DNA of 55,039 bases, taken from positions 1 to 55,039 of the forward strand of contig JANYBC010000077.1 of the NCBI GenBank assembly GCA_025360965.1, written 5' to 3'. Positions 16,137 through 27,467 of the stretch are shown here, in pieces; within the stretch, counting starts at the first letter, position 1; each line of letters begins with the position of its first letter. Both the position numbers and the translations under genes were made by a program. The DNA comes from Anaeromyxobacter sp. (GTDB taxonomy: Bacteria; Myxococcota; Myxococcia; Myxococcales; Anaeromyxobacteraceae). The notes beneath the pieces are model-generated. The model saw nothing but the letters and a program-made list of their open reading frames with translations. It was not told where the DNA came from and made no database searches.

Positions 16137-17137
16137 CGCGAGGCCAGCATGCCGCAGGCGGCGTGCTGATCCTGGCCCCCCGAGTAGCGGCGCACGATGG
16201 GCTGGCCCGGCAGGTGACGGTCGAGCTGGTCGCGGAAGGCCTGCCACTCCGGGTCGCTGGGCGGACGGAAGCGGCCCGAGGCGTCGTTGACCGGGATGAG
16301 GTTGAGCCGCACCGGGAGGCCGCGCAGCAGGCGCCCCAGCGCCTCGGCGTCCTCCTCGCCGGTGTTGACGCCGGCCATCATCACGTACTCCAGCGTGACC
16401 CGGCCGCGCGCCGCTGCGTGCTCGCGCACCGCCTCCATCAGCTCGTCGAGCGGCCAGGCCTTCTCGACCGGCATCAGGGCGCGCCGCTTCTCCGGCGTGG
16501 CCGCGTTGAGCGAGACGCAGAGCCGGAACTTGTGCCCCTCGGCGGTGTAGCGGCGGAGCTGCGGGACCAGCCCGGCCGTGGAGATGGAGATGCGGCGGCC
16601 GTCGATGCGGGCGCCGGCCGGATCGCAGAGCGTGTAGGCGGCGTCGAGAACGGCGTCGTAGTTGGCGAACGGCTCGCCCTGCCCCATGAAGACCACGCCG
16701 GTGATGGGGCGGGTCGAGTCGGCGCGCAGGTGGAGCAGCTGCGCCACCATCTCCCAGGCGGCCAGCGAGCGGTCGAGGCCGAGCCGTCCGGTGGCGCAGA
16801 AGGCGCAGTCCATGGCGCAGCCGGCCTGCGAGGAGAGGCAGGCGACGTGGTGGGTGTCGAAGAGCGGGATGCGGACCGCCTCGAGGCGCGCGCCGTCGGG
16901 GGCGGCCAGCAGGTACCTGCGGAAGCCGTCGGCGGCGTCGGCCCGGTCCAGCTCCCGCAGCGCGCCGGGGGTGGCGAGCGCCTCGACGCGGTCGAGCACC
17001 TCGCGCCGGACGTTGCGGGCGGCGCGCGGCGACTCCCCGCGCCCCACCACCGCGGCCAGGATGCGGCGGGCGTCGGCCAGCGAGATGCCGGCGCGCTCGG
17101 CGAGGGCCCGGCTGTCCTGGCCGGCCAGGTGGAGCAT
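16115..17137 (-). CDS. rlmN: RlmN/Cfr-family radical SAM RNA methyltransferase
   Basis: The product has 340 residues. The radical SAM cluster motif is CAMDCAFC (Cys107, 111, 114), preceded by the conserved SSQAG. Both Cys of the dual-site mechanism are present: Cys100 in ACLSSQ and Cys328 in HAACGML. The SAM-binding glycine motif reads FMGQGEP instead of the usual MGMGEP. Family members methylate C2 of A2503 in 23S rRNA (and A37 of some tRNAs). The start at 17137 is the best in-frame ATG, although no clear ribosome site precedes it and the N-terminal part is on the short side. It could be a paralogue with a different target. It is followed on the same strand from the S9 peptidase gene by a 56-base gap. 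Confidence 0.8.
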   Translation of the reverse strand: MLHLAGQDSRALAERAGISLADARRILAAVVGRGESPRAARNVRREVLDRVEALATPGALRELDRADAADGFRRYLLAAPDGARLEAVRIPLFDTHHVACLSSQAGCAMDCAFCATGRLGLDRSLAAWEMVAQLLHLRADSTRPITGVVFMGQGEPFANYDAVLDAAYTLCDPAGARIDGRRISISTAGLVPQLRRYTAEGHKFRLCVSLNAATPEKRRALMPVEKAWPLDELMEAVREHAAARGRVTLEYVMMAGVNTGEEDAEALGRLLRGLPVRLNLIPVNDASGRFRPPSDPEWQAFRDQLDRHLPGQPIVRRYSGGQDQHAACGMLASRQRPPGG

Positions 17138-17193
17138 GCGCGGAGGATGGCGTGGATCGATCGGCCCGGCCGCGGCGGCTTCCAGGCGGCTCC

Positions 17194-19119
<1,926 letters not shown>

Positions 19120-19148
19120 CCGGCGATCCTAGCGCACCGCCGGCCCGC

Positions 19149-20588
19149 TCAACTCGCCGCCGGCGCCAGCCACGGCCTGGCCTCGGCGAAGACCCCGAAG
19201 AGCGAGCCGTCCAGCTGCCCGCGCTTCACCTCGTCGGCGATGATGTCGAGGGCGCGCTCGACCGGCAGCGCCTTCTTGTAGGGGCGGTCGCTGGCGGTGA
19301 GGGCGTCGAAGATGTCGGCGATGGTCATCATCCGCGTCTCCACGGCGATGGCATGCGCCGCCATGGCGCGCGGGTAGCCGCGGCCGTCGAGCTTCTCGTG
19401 GTGGCCGTAGGCGATCTCGGGGACCCGCTTGAGCGCGCGAGTCCAGGGGATCTGCGAGAGGAAGCGGAAGGTGTGGGTGACGTGGCTCTCGATCTCCTTG
19501 CGCTCGGCCTCGGAGAGCGAGCCGCGCGGGATGGAGAGGAGCTCCAGCTCGTCGCCGGTGACCAGGGGGTGGGCGGCGCCGCGGGCGTCGGTGAAGGTCC
19601 GGCCGACCAGCCCGGCCAGCCGCGCCGAGGCGGCCTCGGCCAGCACCGCCGGGCGGTTGGCCACCAGCAGCACGTCCCAGATGGCGTCGAGCTCCCCGAG
19701 CCGCTCCTCGACCTCGGCCTCGCTCTGCCCTGCCAGGCGGGCCCGGAGGCGGTCGTTCTCGAGGCCGGCGCGGGCCAGCTCGAAGCGCCCCCGCAGCAGC
19801 TCGAGCTGGTGGGGGTGGAGCTTGTCGGCCTTGGTGAGGACGTTCTCGCGCACGCCCACCTTGCCGAAGTCGTGGAGCAGGGCGGCGTAGCGGAGCTGCT
19901 GCAGCGCCGCCGCGTCGAAGCGGATGCCGCGCCAGGGCGGCGGGGGGGCCAGCTCGACGGCGCGGGCCAGGCCGATGGTGAGGGTGGCGACGCGGCCGGA
20001 GTGGCCGGCGGTGGTCGGGTCGCGGGACTCGATGGCGGTGACCGAGGCCTGCACGAAGCCCTCGAAGAGCCGCTCGATCTCCTCGTGCAGGACGGCGTTC
20101 TCGATGGCGCTGGCGGCCGGGCCGGCCAGGGCCTGCAGCAGCTCCTCGTCCTCGTCGCCGAAGGCGCCGTCGCGCCGGTTGAGCGCCTGGATGACCCCGG
20201 TCGGTTCACCCAGGGTGTTGATCATGGGGACGCAGAGGATGTTGCGGGTCCGGTAGCCGGTGGCGGCGTCGATCTCGGGGTTGAAGCGCGGGTCGGCGTA
20301 GGCGTCGGGGATGCGGACCGAGGCGCCGGAGGCGGCCACCGCGCCGGCGATCCCGGCCCCGAGCGGGATGCGGATCTCGCCGGTGCCGTGGGCCACCGTG
20401 GTCCAGAGCTCACCGCGCTCGCGGTCGACCACGAAGATGCTGCAGCGGTCGGCCTCGGCGACGCCGGCGGCGGCGTCGTTGATGGTCTGGAGCAGGGCCG
20501 GGAGGCGGCGCTCGGCCGTCATGGCCCGGGCCACCTGGAGGAGGCGCTGCAGCTTCTCGAGGCGGCGCAGGAGCGCGGGGTGGTCCAT
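19149..20588 (-). CDS. GAF-HD-GYP domain c-di-GMP phosphodiesterase
   Basis: The product has 479 residues. An N-terminal coiled start leads to a GAF domain (about 25-170: [39 protein letters not shown]). The HD-GYP domain then shows [20 protein letters not shown] and [12 protein letters not shown], the metal-binding HD and the signature GYP that mark cyclic-di-GMP hydrolases. About 100 residues are inserted between the HD and the GYP parts, as in a subset of this family. It is cytoplasmic. The start at 20588 begins just before the GAF region; the frame extends further upstream but that region lies opposite pyk. It lies divergent from pyk with 87 bases between the starts. Confidence 0.88.
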   Translation of the reverse strand: MDHPALLRRLEKLQRLLQVARAMTAERRLPALLQTINDAAAGVAEADRCSIFVVDRERGELWTTVAHGTGEIRIPLGAGIAGAVAASGASVRIPDAYADPRFNPEIDAATGYRTRNILCVPMINTLGEPTGVIQALNRRDGAFGDEDEELLQALAGPAASAIENAVLHEEIERLFEGFVQASVTAIESRDPTTAGHSGRVATLTIGLARAVELAPPPPWRGIRFDAAALQQLRYAALLHDFGKVGVRENVLTKADKLHPHQLELLRGRFELARAGLENDRLRARLAGQSEAEVEERLGELDAIWDVLLVANRPAVLAEAASARLAGLVGRTFTDARGAAHPLVTGDELELLSIPRGSLSEAERKEIESHVTHTFRFLSQIPWTRALKRVPEIAYGHHEKLDGRGYPRAMAAHAIAVETRMMTIADIFDALTASDRPYKKALPVERALDIIADEVKRGQLDGSLFGVFAEARPWLAPAAS

Positions 20589-20675
20589 GTGGAGGGACGG
20601 TAGCTCCCCGGGCCGCGTCTCACAACTTGAGGGGCCGGCGCTGGACCCGGCCCGCCCACCGAAGTAGAAGTCGCC

Positions 20676-22148
20676 ATGCGCCGCGCCAAGATCGTCGCCA
20701 CCATCGGTCCCGCCACCGCCACCCCCGAGGCCCTGGAGCAGCTGCTCCGCAACGGCGTCGACGTGGCCCGGCTCAACTTCTCCCACGGCAGCCACAACGA
20801 TCACGCCAGGACCATGGGCCTGATCCGCGCCGCCTCGCGCCACATCGGGAAACCGGTGGCGGTGCTCCAGGACCTGCAGGGACCGAAGATCCGGACCGGC
20901 CCCCTCAAGGCCGGGCGCGCCGGGGTGCAGCTGGTGACCGGGCGGAAGATCGAGATCACCACCGCCGGGGAGGTGGTGGGCGACGAGACCCTGGTCTCGA
21001 CCACCTACGTCCACCTCGCCGAGGACGTCAGGGCGGGCGACCGGCTGCTGGTCGACGACGGCCTGCTCGAGCTCAAGGTGCTCTCCACCGACGGCGTCAA
21101 GGTGACCGCCGAGGTGATCGAGGGCGGGACCCTGGGTGAGAACAAGGGGATCAACCTCCCCGGGGTGGCGCTGCGGACCGAGGCCATGAGCGAGAAGGAC
21201 AAGGCCGATCTGGCCTTCGGCCTCGCCAACGGCGTCGACGCCGTGGCGCTCTCCTTCGTGCGGACCCCCGAGGACGTGCTGCTCTGCCGGCGGCTCATGG
21301 ACCAGGCCGGGCGGGTGGTGCCGGTGATCGCCAAGATCGAGAAGCCGGAGGCGCTCGACCAGATCGACGCCATCCTGGCCGCGGCCGACGGCCTGATGGT
21401 GGCGCGCGGCGACCTGGGGGTGGAGATCCTGCCGGAGCGGGTGCCGGGCATCCAGAAGATGCTCTGCCAGAAGGCCAACGCGGCCGGGAAGCCGGTCATC
21501 ATCGCCACCCAGATGCTCAACTCGATGATCGAGCACCCCCGGCCGACCCGCGCCGAGGCCAGCGACGTGGCCAACGGGATCTGGGACGGCGCCGACGCGG
21601 TGATGCTGTCGGGAGAGACCGCCAGCGGGAAGCACCCGCTGGCCTCGGTCCTGATGATGGACCGCATCGTGCGCGAGGCCGAGGCCACGGTGCGGGCCAC
21701 CACCAGGCCGGGGCTGACCGGGGCGGTGCCGGCGCCGATGGACGAGGTGGTCTCATCGGCGGCCTGCCGGGCGGCCGAGAGCTCCGGGGCGGTCGCCATC
21801 TGCTGCTTCACGCTCTCCGGGACCACCGGACGGCTGCTGGCGCACTTCCGCCCGCCGGTGCCGATCGTGGCCTTCTCGACCGAGCAGCAGGTGCGGCGCC
21901 GCTGCGCGCTCTACTGGGGCGTGATCCCGGCCCTGATGGAGCCGGTCAAGAACGCCGACGCCATGGCCGACGCGGTGGCGGAGCGGCTGGTCGAGGACGG
22001 CATCGCCAGGCCGGGCGACCGCATCGTGCTGGTGCACGGCTCGCCCATGGGCGTGGCGGGGAAGACCAACTCGATCCGGCTCCACCAGATCCCCAGGGCG
22101 GGCGAGGCCGGGACCGGGACCGGACCCCGCTACCGCGTCCCCATCTAG
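20676..22148 (+). CDS. pyk: Pyruvate kinase
   Basis: The product has 490 residues, the normal length for a bacterial pyruvate kinase. It converts phosphoenolpyruvate and ADP to pyruvate and ATP, the last step of glycolysis. Visible signatures are RRAKIVATIGPAT at the N-terminus, ARLNFSHGSH, QDLQGPKIRTG, GENKGINLPG, the catalytic Lys220 in IAKIEKPEALDQID, ARGDLGVE and ATQMLNSMIEHPRPTRAE. The C-terminal effector domain is present (about 350-475: SGTTGRLLAHFRPPVPI). It is cytoplasmic. The ATG at 20676 is within 90 bases of the divergent HD-GYP start. A 49-base gap separates it from the M24 peptidase gene, so the two may be co-transcribed. Confidence 0.95.
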   Translation: MRRAKIVATIGPATATPEALEQLLRNGVDVARLNFSHGSHNDHARTMGLIRAASRHIGKPVAVLQDLQGPKIRTGPLKAGRAGVQLVTGRKIEITTAGEVVGDETLVSTTYVHLAEDVRAGDRLLVDDGLLELKVLSTDGVKVTAEVIEGGTLGENKGINLPGVALRTEAMSEKDKADLAFGLANGVDAVALSFVRTPEDVLLCRRLMDQAGRVVPVIAKIEKPEALDQIDAILAAADGLMVARGDLGVEILPERVPGIQKMLCQKANAAGKPVIIATQMLNSMIEHPRPTRAEASDVANGIWDGADAVMLSGETASGKHPLASVLMMDRIVREAEATVRATTRPGLTGAVPAPMDEVVSSAACRAAESSGAVAICCFTLSGTTGRLLAHFRPPVPIVAFSTEQQVRRRCALYWGVIPALMEPVKNADAMADAVAERLVEDGIARPGDRIVLVHGSPMGVAGKTNSIRLHQIPRAGEAGTGTGPRYRVPI

Positions 22149-22197
22149 CCCAGCCGGTGGCATTGCCGCGGGCCCTGCCCGGCGCTACAACGCGCGG

Positions 22198-23388
22198 ATG
22201 GACATCCCCGCGCTGCAGCGTGCCCTCGTCGAGCAGAAGTTGGACGGCTGGCTCCTCTACGACTTCCACGGCCAGAACCCGACGGCCATCACGGCCCTGG
22301 GGCTGGGCGGGCACATGCTGACGAGGCGCTGGTACTACCTCGTCCCCGCCCGGGGCGAGCCGCAGCTCCTGGTCCACGCCATCGAGCTCGGCTCCTTCCC
22401 GAAGAACGTCCCGGGCCGCCGGCGCAGCTACGCCTCCTGGCAGTCGCTGCACGCGGCCTTGAAGGAGCTCCTCGGCGCGCTCCCCCGGGACCCGACGCTG
22501 GCCATGGAGTACTTCCCGCTGGCCGCCATCCCCTACCTCTCCCGCGTCGACGCCGGCACGCTCGAGCTCATCCGCGGCCTCGGCGCCACGGTGGTCTCCT
22601 CCGCCGAGCTGGTCCAGCACTTCCTCTGCCGCTGGACCGACGCCCAGGTCGAGAGCCACCGCCGCGCCCTCCAGGTCATCGACGAGGCCAAGGACGCCGC
22701 CTTCGCCCGGATCGGCGCGCTGCAGAGGGGCGGGAAGGAGCCGAGCGAGACCGAGATCCAGCGCTTCCTCACCGACCGCTTCACCGAGGCCGGCCTCGAG
22801 TACGACCACGCCCCCATCGTCGCCGTGAACGGCCACGCCGGCGACCCGCACTACGAGCCCTCGGAGGCCACCCCCACGCCGATCCGCAAGGGCGACCTGG
22901 TGCTCATCGATCTCTGGGCCCGCCCCACCGGCCCCGACGACGTCTACGCCGACATCACCTGGATGGGCTTCTGCGGCGACCGGCCGGCCCCGAAGATGGA
23001 GCAGATCTTCCGCGCCGCCGCCGACGGCCGCGACGCCGGGCTGGCCCGCGTCAAGCGGGCCCACGCCGCCGGCGAGACGCTGCAGGGCTGGCAGGTCGAC
23101 AGGACGGTGCGCGACTCGATCACCGCCGCGGGCTTCGGCGAGGCCTTCATCCATCGCACCGGCCACTCCATCGGCGTCCGCGTCCACGGCGACAGCGCCA
23201 ACCTCGACGACCTCGAGACCCACGACACCCGCTCGCTGGTCACCGGCCTGGCCTTCTCCATCGAGCCGGGCATCTACCTGCCCGGCGAGGGCATGGGCGT
23301 CCGCACCGAGATCGACGTGGTCCTGCGCCCCGATGGCCCGCAGGTCTACTCGAAGATCCAGCAGGAGCTGGTCAGGATCGGGGTGTGA
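22198..23388 (+). CDS. M24-family metallopeptidase (Xaa-Pro aminopeptidase-like)
   Basis: The product has 396 residues. An N-terminal creatinase-like domain (1 to about 150) precedes a pita-bread catalytic domain. The five metal ligands of the M24 fold are all visible: Asp in LVLIDLWAR, Asp in VYADITWMG, His in RTGHSIG, Glu in FSIEPGIY and Glu in VRTEIDVV. Family members remove N-terminal residues before proline using two metal ions. There is no signal peptide, so it is cytoplasmic. The stop overlaps the GTG start of the NUDIX-MBL gene (GTGA at 23385-23388), which implies coupling. Confidence 0.9.
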   Translation: MDIPALQRALVEQKLDGWLLYDFHGQNPTAITALGLGGHMLTRRWYYLVPARGEPQLLVHAIELGSFPKNVPGRRRSYASWQSLHAALKELLGALPRDPTLAMEYFPLAAIPYLSRVDAGTLELIRGLGATVVSSAELVQHFLCRWTDAQVESHRRALQVIDEAKDAAFARIGALQRGGKEPSETEIQRFLTDRFTEAGLEYDHAPIVAVNGHAGDPHYEPSEATPTPIRKGDLVLIDLWARPTGPDDVYADITWMGFCGDRPAPKMEQIFRAAADGRDAGLARVKRAHAAGETLQGWQVDRTVRDSITAAGFGEAFIHRTGHSIGVRVHGDSANLDDLETHDTRSLVTGLAFSIEPGIYLPGEGMGVRTEIDVVLRPDGPQVYSKIQQELVRIGV

Positions 23389-24836
23389 TCACCCCCCGCC
23401 CGGCGGCCTCGGTCATCCTCTGGCGCCCCGGTCCCGGGGGCCTCGAGCTCTACCTGGTCCGCCGCGGCGCCACGCAGCGCTTCGCCCCCGGCTTCAGCGC
23501 CTTCCCGGGTGGCCGCCGCGACGAGGCCGACGCCGCCACCCCGGTCCACTCCCCGGGCGCCAACGCGCCTTCCGACCTGGCCTGCGCCGCCCGCGAGCTC
23601 TTCGAGGAGACCGGCCTGCTGGCCGTCACCGGCCGCCGGCACCCGCCCGGCGCGCTCGGCGATCACCGCGCCCGCCTGCTGGCCGGCCGCCTCGAGTTCT
23701 CGGCGCTGCTGCGGGAGCTCGGGGCCGAGGTCGACGGCTCGCGCTTCGTGGCGGGCGGCCGCTGGGTGACGCCGGAGTTCTACCCGGTCCGCTTCGACGC
23801 GGTCACCTTCCTGGTCGAGTGGCGCGACGGCGAGACCCCCGAGGTCTGGCCCGGCGAGCTGGAGGATGGGGCCTGGGTCCCGGCCGCCAGCGCCCTCGAC
23901 CAGTGGTCGCGCGGCGAGCGGCTCTTCCTGCCCCCCAACCTCTGGCCCATCCGCGTGCTGGCGCGCGGCCCCTCCCCCGACCTCGAGGCGCTGCGCCACC
24001 CCGACCGGGTGGCCTTCCGCATGGAGTACCAGCAAGGGATCTGGCAGCTCCCGCTCCGGACCCCCACCCTGGCGCCGGCCCTCCACACCAACTGCTGGAT
24101 CCTCGACCTCGGCGACCGGCTGGCCGTGGTCGACCCCGGCTCGCCCTGGCCCGAAGAGCAGGCCCGGCTCGACGCCTTCCTCGAGATCCTCGCCGCCGAG
24201 GGACGCCCGGCCCGCGAGGTCTGGCTCACCCACGGCCACCTCGATCACGTCGGCGGCGTGGCCGCGCTGGCGGCCCGCGGCCTGACGGTCCGCGCCCACC
24301 GCGCCATCGCGCCGCGCCTGCCCGGCCTGCTCTTCAAGCCGCTGCGCGACGGGGAGCTGGTTGGTGGCCGCTACGGCGTGCACTTCACTCCCGGTCACGC
24401 TCGCGACCACCTGGTCTTCCACGACGAGGAGACCGGCGCGCTGCTGGTGGGCGACATGCTCTCGACGCTCTCCACGGTCCTGATCGACCCGCCCGAGGGG
24501 GACATGGCCGAGTACGAGCGGCAGCTTGAGCGGCTGGTCCAGCTCCGGCCGCAAACCCTCTACCCGGCCCACGGCCAGCCGGCCCCGGCCGGCGTCGCCG
24601 CGCTGCGCGCCTGCCTGGCGCACCGGCGCGAGCGGGAGTCGAAGGTCGTCGACGCGCTCCGGGAGCCGGGCACGCTCGCCGAGATCACCTCGCGGGCCTA
24701 CGCCGACGTCCCGCCGGCCACCTGGCCGGTGGCGGAGCGGAGCGGCCTGGCCATCCTGCTCAAGCTGGCGGCGCAGGGGCGCGCCGTCGAGGCCGAGGGG
24801 CGATGGCGGCTCAGCGCAGCGGCGACCGCGCCGTGA
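23385..24836 (+). CDS. NUDIX hydrolase fused to a metallo-beta-lactamase-fold hydrolase
   Basis: The product has 483 residues. Residues about 5-215 form a NUDIX domain; the box is stretched (GGRRDEADAATP, then ARELFEETGLL at 69-79). Residues about 220-410 are a metallo-beta-lactamase domain with THGHLDHVGG (His283 onward), FTPGHARDHLV, VGDMLS and YPAHGQP. The last 70 residues resemble the winged-helix cap of LACTB2-type endoribonucleases. NUDIX enzymes cleave nucleoside diphosphate derivatives; LACTB2-like enzymes cut RNA or hydrolyse thioesters. The fusion could act successively on one substrate, but the substrate is unknown. The GTG start overlaps the M24 gene stop. The last 26 bases overlap the convergent hydrolase gene. 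Confidence 0.87.
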   Translation: MITPRPAASVILWRPGPGGLELYLVRRGATQRFAPGFSAFPGGRRDEADAATPVHSPGANAPSDLACAARELFEETGLLAVTGRRHPPGALGDHRARLLAGRLEFSALLRELGAEVDGSRFVAGGRWVTPEFYPVRFDAVTFLVEWRDGETPEVWPGELEDGAWVPAASALDQWSRGERLFLPPNLWPIRVLARGPSPDLEALRHPDRVAFRMEYQQGIWQLPLRTPTLAPALHTNCWILDLGDRLAVVDPGSPWPEEQARLDAFLEILAAEGRPAREVWLTHGHLDHVGGVAALAARGLTVRAHRAIAPRLPGLLFKPLRDGELVGGRYGVHFTPGHARDHLVFHDEETGALLVGDMLSTLSTVLIDPPEGDMAEYERQLERLVQLRPQTLYPAHGQPAPAGVAALRACLAHRRERESKVVDALREPGTLAEITSRAYADVPPATWPVAERSGLAILLKLAAQGRAVEAEGRWRLSAAATAP

Positions 24837-25851
24837 TCCAGTCGCGCACCACCGGGAAGAGCTCGGTGGGCGCCTGCTTCCCCAGCAGCAGGTCCCCGTG
24901 CCCCACCCCGGGCCCGGCCAGCAGCAGCGTCTTCTCCCCGCCCCAGCGGGCGTGCGCCTCCTCGACGCCGCTCCGCGGCGCCAGCCCATCGCACGGCGCC
25001 GCCACGAAGAGGGCCGGCTGCCGGCAGCGCGCCAGCCCCTCGCGCCAGTCCTCGCTGCCGTCGTAGGAGCCGAGGCGCTGCTCGAGCGCCAGCAGCCGGA
25101 AGTGGTCGACCACGCCGGGCTGCAGCTCCTCCATGCCGTTCATGAGCATCCGCCGGTAGACCGGCCGCTCCATGTTCCCGAGCTGGAGCGCCAGCCCGGC
25201 GCCCGGCGGCTGCCACCAGCCGGAGAGCGGCGCCACCAGCGCGGACAGCGGCCGGAAGAGCCGCCAGCGGGCCAGCTGAGGGAGGAGGCGGAGCTTCACC
25301 GCCACCGGCATCCGCACCGGGGGCGCCAGCGCCACCACGCCGGCGATCCGGTCGGGGTAGCGCTGCGCGGCCGCCAGCCCCAGCAGCGCCCCCTGGCTGT
25401 GGCCGACGAAGAAGACGCGCCGCTGGCCGGTGGCCCGCTCGATCGCCTCGAGCGCCGCCGGCACGTCGAGCGAGAGGTAGTGGTCGAGCGTCCAGGTTGC
25501 CTCGGCGCCGGCCGGCCGCCGGCGCGAGCCACCGTGGCCGCGCAGGTCGAGGGCGAAGCAGTCGAGCCCGCCGGCGCTGAGCGCCGCCGAGAGCGACCAG
25601 CGCTCCACCCCGAAGTCGAGCGCCTGCCGGTTCATGGCGACGCCGTGGACCAGCAGCACCGGCGTGATCCGCGGCGCCCCGCGCGGGCGCCGCCGCCCAA
25701 GCGCCAGCCGCCAGCCGTCGGCGGCCACCGCCTCGACCGTCTCGTCCTCGCCGCCCGGCGCGTGCAGCCACCAGCGCCAGAAGAGCAGGTGGGCCACCGT
25801 GGCGATGGTCACGATCGTCAGCACCAGCAGCAGCAGGGTCTCGGCGGCCAT
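24811..25851 (-). CDS. Membrane-anchored alpha/beta hydrolase
   Basis: The product has 346 residues from the ATG at 25851; a GTG at 25878 would add nine residues. One N-terminal membrane segment (LLLLVLTIVTIATVAHLLFW) anchors an alpha/beta hydrolase with an oxyanion-type VLLVHGV, LRGHGGS, nucleophile elbow GHSQGAL, Asp in APCDGLAP and His in GPGVGHGDL. This resembles esterases and polyhydroxyalkanoate-associated hydrolases. The substrate cannot be read from sequence. It is transcribed leftwards, convergent with the NUDIX-MBL gene (26 bases of overlap) and divergent from the nitrogen-control genes. No ribosome site is evident before either start. Confidence 0.83.
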   Translation of the reverse strand: MAAETLLLLVLTIVTIATVAHLLFWRWWLHAPGGEDETVEAVAADGWRLALGRRRPRGAPRITPVLLVHGVAMNRQALDFGVERWSLSAALSAGGLDCFALDLRGHGGSRRRPAGAEATWTLDHYLSLDVPAALEAIERATGQRRVFFVGHSQGALLGLAAAQRYPDRIAGVVALAPPVRMPVAVKLRLLPQLARWRLFRPLSALVAPLSGWWQPPGAGLALQLGNMERPVYRRMLMNGMEELQPGVVDHFRLLALEQRLGSYDGSEDWREGLARCRQPALFVAAPCDGLAPRSGVEEAHARWGGEKTLLLAGPGVGHGDLLLGKQAPTELFPVVRDWITARSPLR

Positions 25852-25870
25852 GGCGCGATTGTACGGCCGG

Positions 25871-25886
25871 TGGCCCACCGGTTGCA
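25871..25886 (+). promoter_or_regulatory. Sigma-54 promoter candidate for glnB-ntrB-ntrC
   Basis: TGGCCCACCGGTTGCA has GG at 25872-25873 and GC at 25884-25885 with exactly 10 bases between. The -12 half (TTGCA) is perfect and the -24 half keeps TGGC. Transcription would begin near 25897, about 113 bases before the glnB GTG. NtrC encoded two genes downstream is the expected activator. Confidence 0.6.
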
Positions 25887-26006
25887 GATCGGGAGGAGAT
25901 GGTGATCAAGAAGCACCGCTGTGCTCGCTTTCCAAGCAGCGCCGTATTGACCGGTCGCCGGGTCGAAGCGTAGCTTCTGAAGAGAGTTCCACATCCACCG
26001 AGGTGA

Positions 26007-26348
<342 letters not shown>

Positions 26349-26354
26349 GCGGCG

Positions 26355-27458
26355 TTGGTCGCTCCCGAAAAGCCCCTGCCGCTCTCGGCGGCGCTGGCGC
26401 GCGCGGCCGTCGACTCGATCGGCGACGCCGTGGTTCTGGTCGGCGTCGAAGGCGAGGTGCTCCACCTCAACCCGCCGGCCGAGGAGCTCTTCGGGCGCAG
26501 CAAGGATTGGGCGGTCGGCCAGCTGGTGCGCGCCCTCCCTGGCGCCGACCGGCTCGGCGGCGTGGCCGAGCGGGCCCGGCTCTCCCAGGAGCTGCAGGCC
26601 TCCTTCCTGCCCAGCCCGGCCGACCGGAGCGTGACGGTGTCGGTGGAGGCCTCGCCGCTCTTCGACGGCTCCTCCTGCGTCGGCGCGGTGGTGGTGCTGC
26701 GGACACCGCACGGCGGCGAGCGGACCCTCGACTTCGAGGCCCTGGCGGCCGGCCTGGCCCACGAGATCAAGAACCCGCTGGCCGGGCTGCAGGGCTCGGC
26801 CGAGCTGCTGGCGCGCGAGGCCGAGGGGAGCGCCCGCGAATACGCCCAGGTGATCGCCCGCGAGGCCAGGCGGGTCGACGGCCTGGTGCGCGAGCTGCTC
26901 GACCTGGCGCGGCCGGCCGCGCTGCAGAGCGCGCCGGTCGACATCCACCAGGTGCTCGGCGACGTCCAGGTGCTGGCCCGCGGCGTCCCCGGCGCCGACG
27001 GCGTCACCATCATCGAGCGCTTCGACCCCTCGCTCCCCTTCGTGACCGGCGACGACGAGAAGCTGACGCAGGTGATCCTCAACCTGGTTCGCAACGCCCT
27101 CGACGCCCTGGTCGGCCGCCCCAACCCGCAGCTGACGCTCGAGACCGCCGTCGCCTCGCAGCGGCTCCGCTCCGCCAGCGGCCGGACCCGCCCGCTGGCG
27201 CGGGTCTCGGTCAAGGACAACGGCCCCGGCATCCCCGAGGCGATGCTGCCCCGGCTCTTCACCCCCTTCGCCACCACCAAGCCGCACGGCACCGGGCTCG
27301 GCCTCGCCATCTCGCGGCGGATCATCGACGCCCACGGCGGCCGGATCGAGGTCAGGAACCGCTCCCCCGGGGGCCTTGACGGCTCCGCCAGCGGCTGTGA
27401 GGCGAGCCTCTACCTCCCGCTCGAAGTGGGGGCCAAGGCTGGCCCCGGCCTTGCTTAG
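26355..27458 (+). CDS. ntrB: Nitrogen sensor histidine kinase NtrB
   Basis: The product has 367 residues. The N-terminal PAS domain (about 10-120: AVVLVGVEGEVLHLNPPAEE) has no membrane segment, so this is a cytoplasmic kinase like NtrB/GlnL. The phospho-acceptor is His136 in GLAHEIKNPL. ATPase boxes follow: N box VILNLVRNALDAL, G1 DNGPGIP, G2 GTGLGLAI. NtrB phosphorylates NtrC under nitrogen limitation, and P-II turns it towards phosphatase activity. The start is a TTG at 26355, six bases after glnB; no better start lies before the PAS domain. The next gene encodes its partner. Confidence 0.92.
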   Translation: MVAPEKPLPLSAALARAAVDSIGDAVVLVGVEGEVLHLNPPAEELFGRSKDWAVGQLVRALPGADRLGGVAERARLSQELQASFLPSPADRSVTVSVEASPLFDGSSCVGAVVVLRTPHGGERTLDFEALAAGLAHEIKNPLAGLQGSAELLAREAEGSAREYAQVIAREARRVDGLVRELLDLARPAALQSAPVDIHQVLGDVQVLARGVPGADGVTIIERFDPSLPFVTGDDEKLTQVILNLVRNALDALVGRPNPQLTLETAVASQRLRSASGRTRPLARVSVKDNGPGIPEAMLPRLFTPFATTKPHGTGLGLAISRRIIDAHGGRIEVRNRSPGGLDGSASGCEASLYLPLEVGAKAGPGLA

Positions 27459-27467
27459 AGGAGACCC

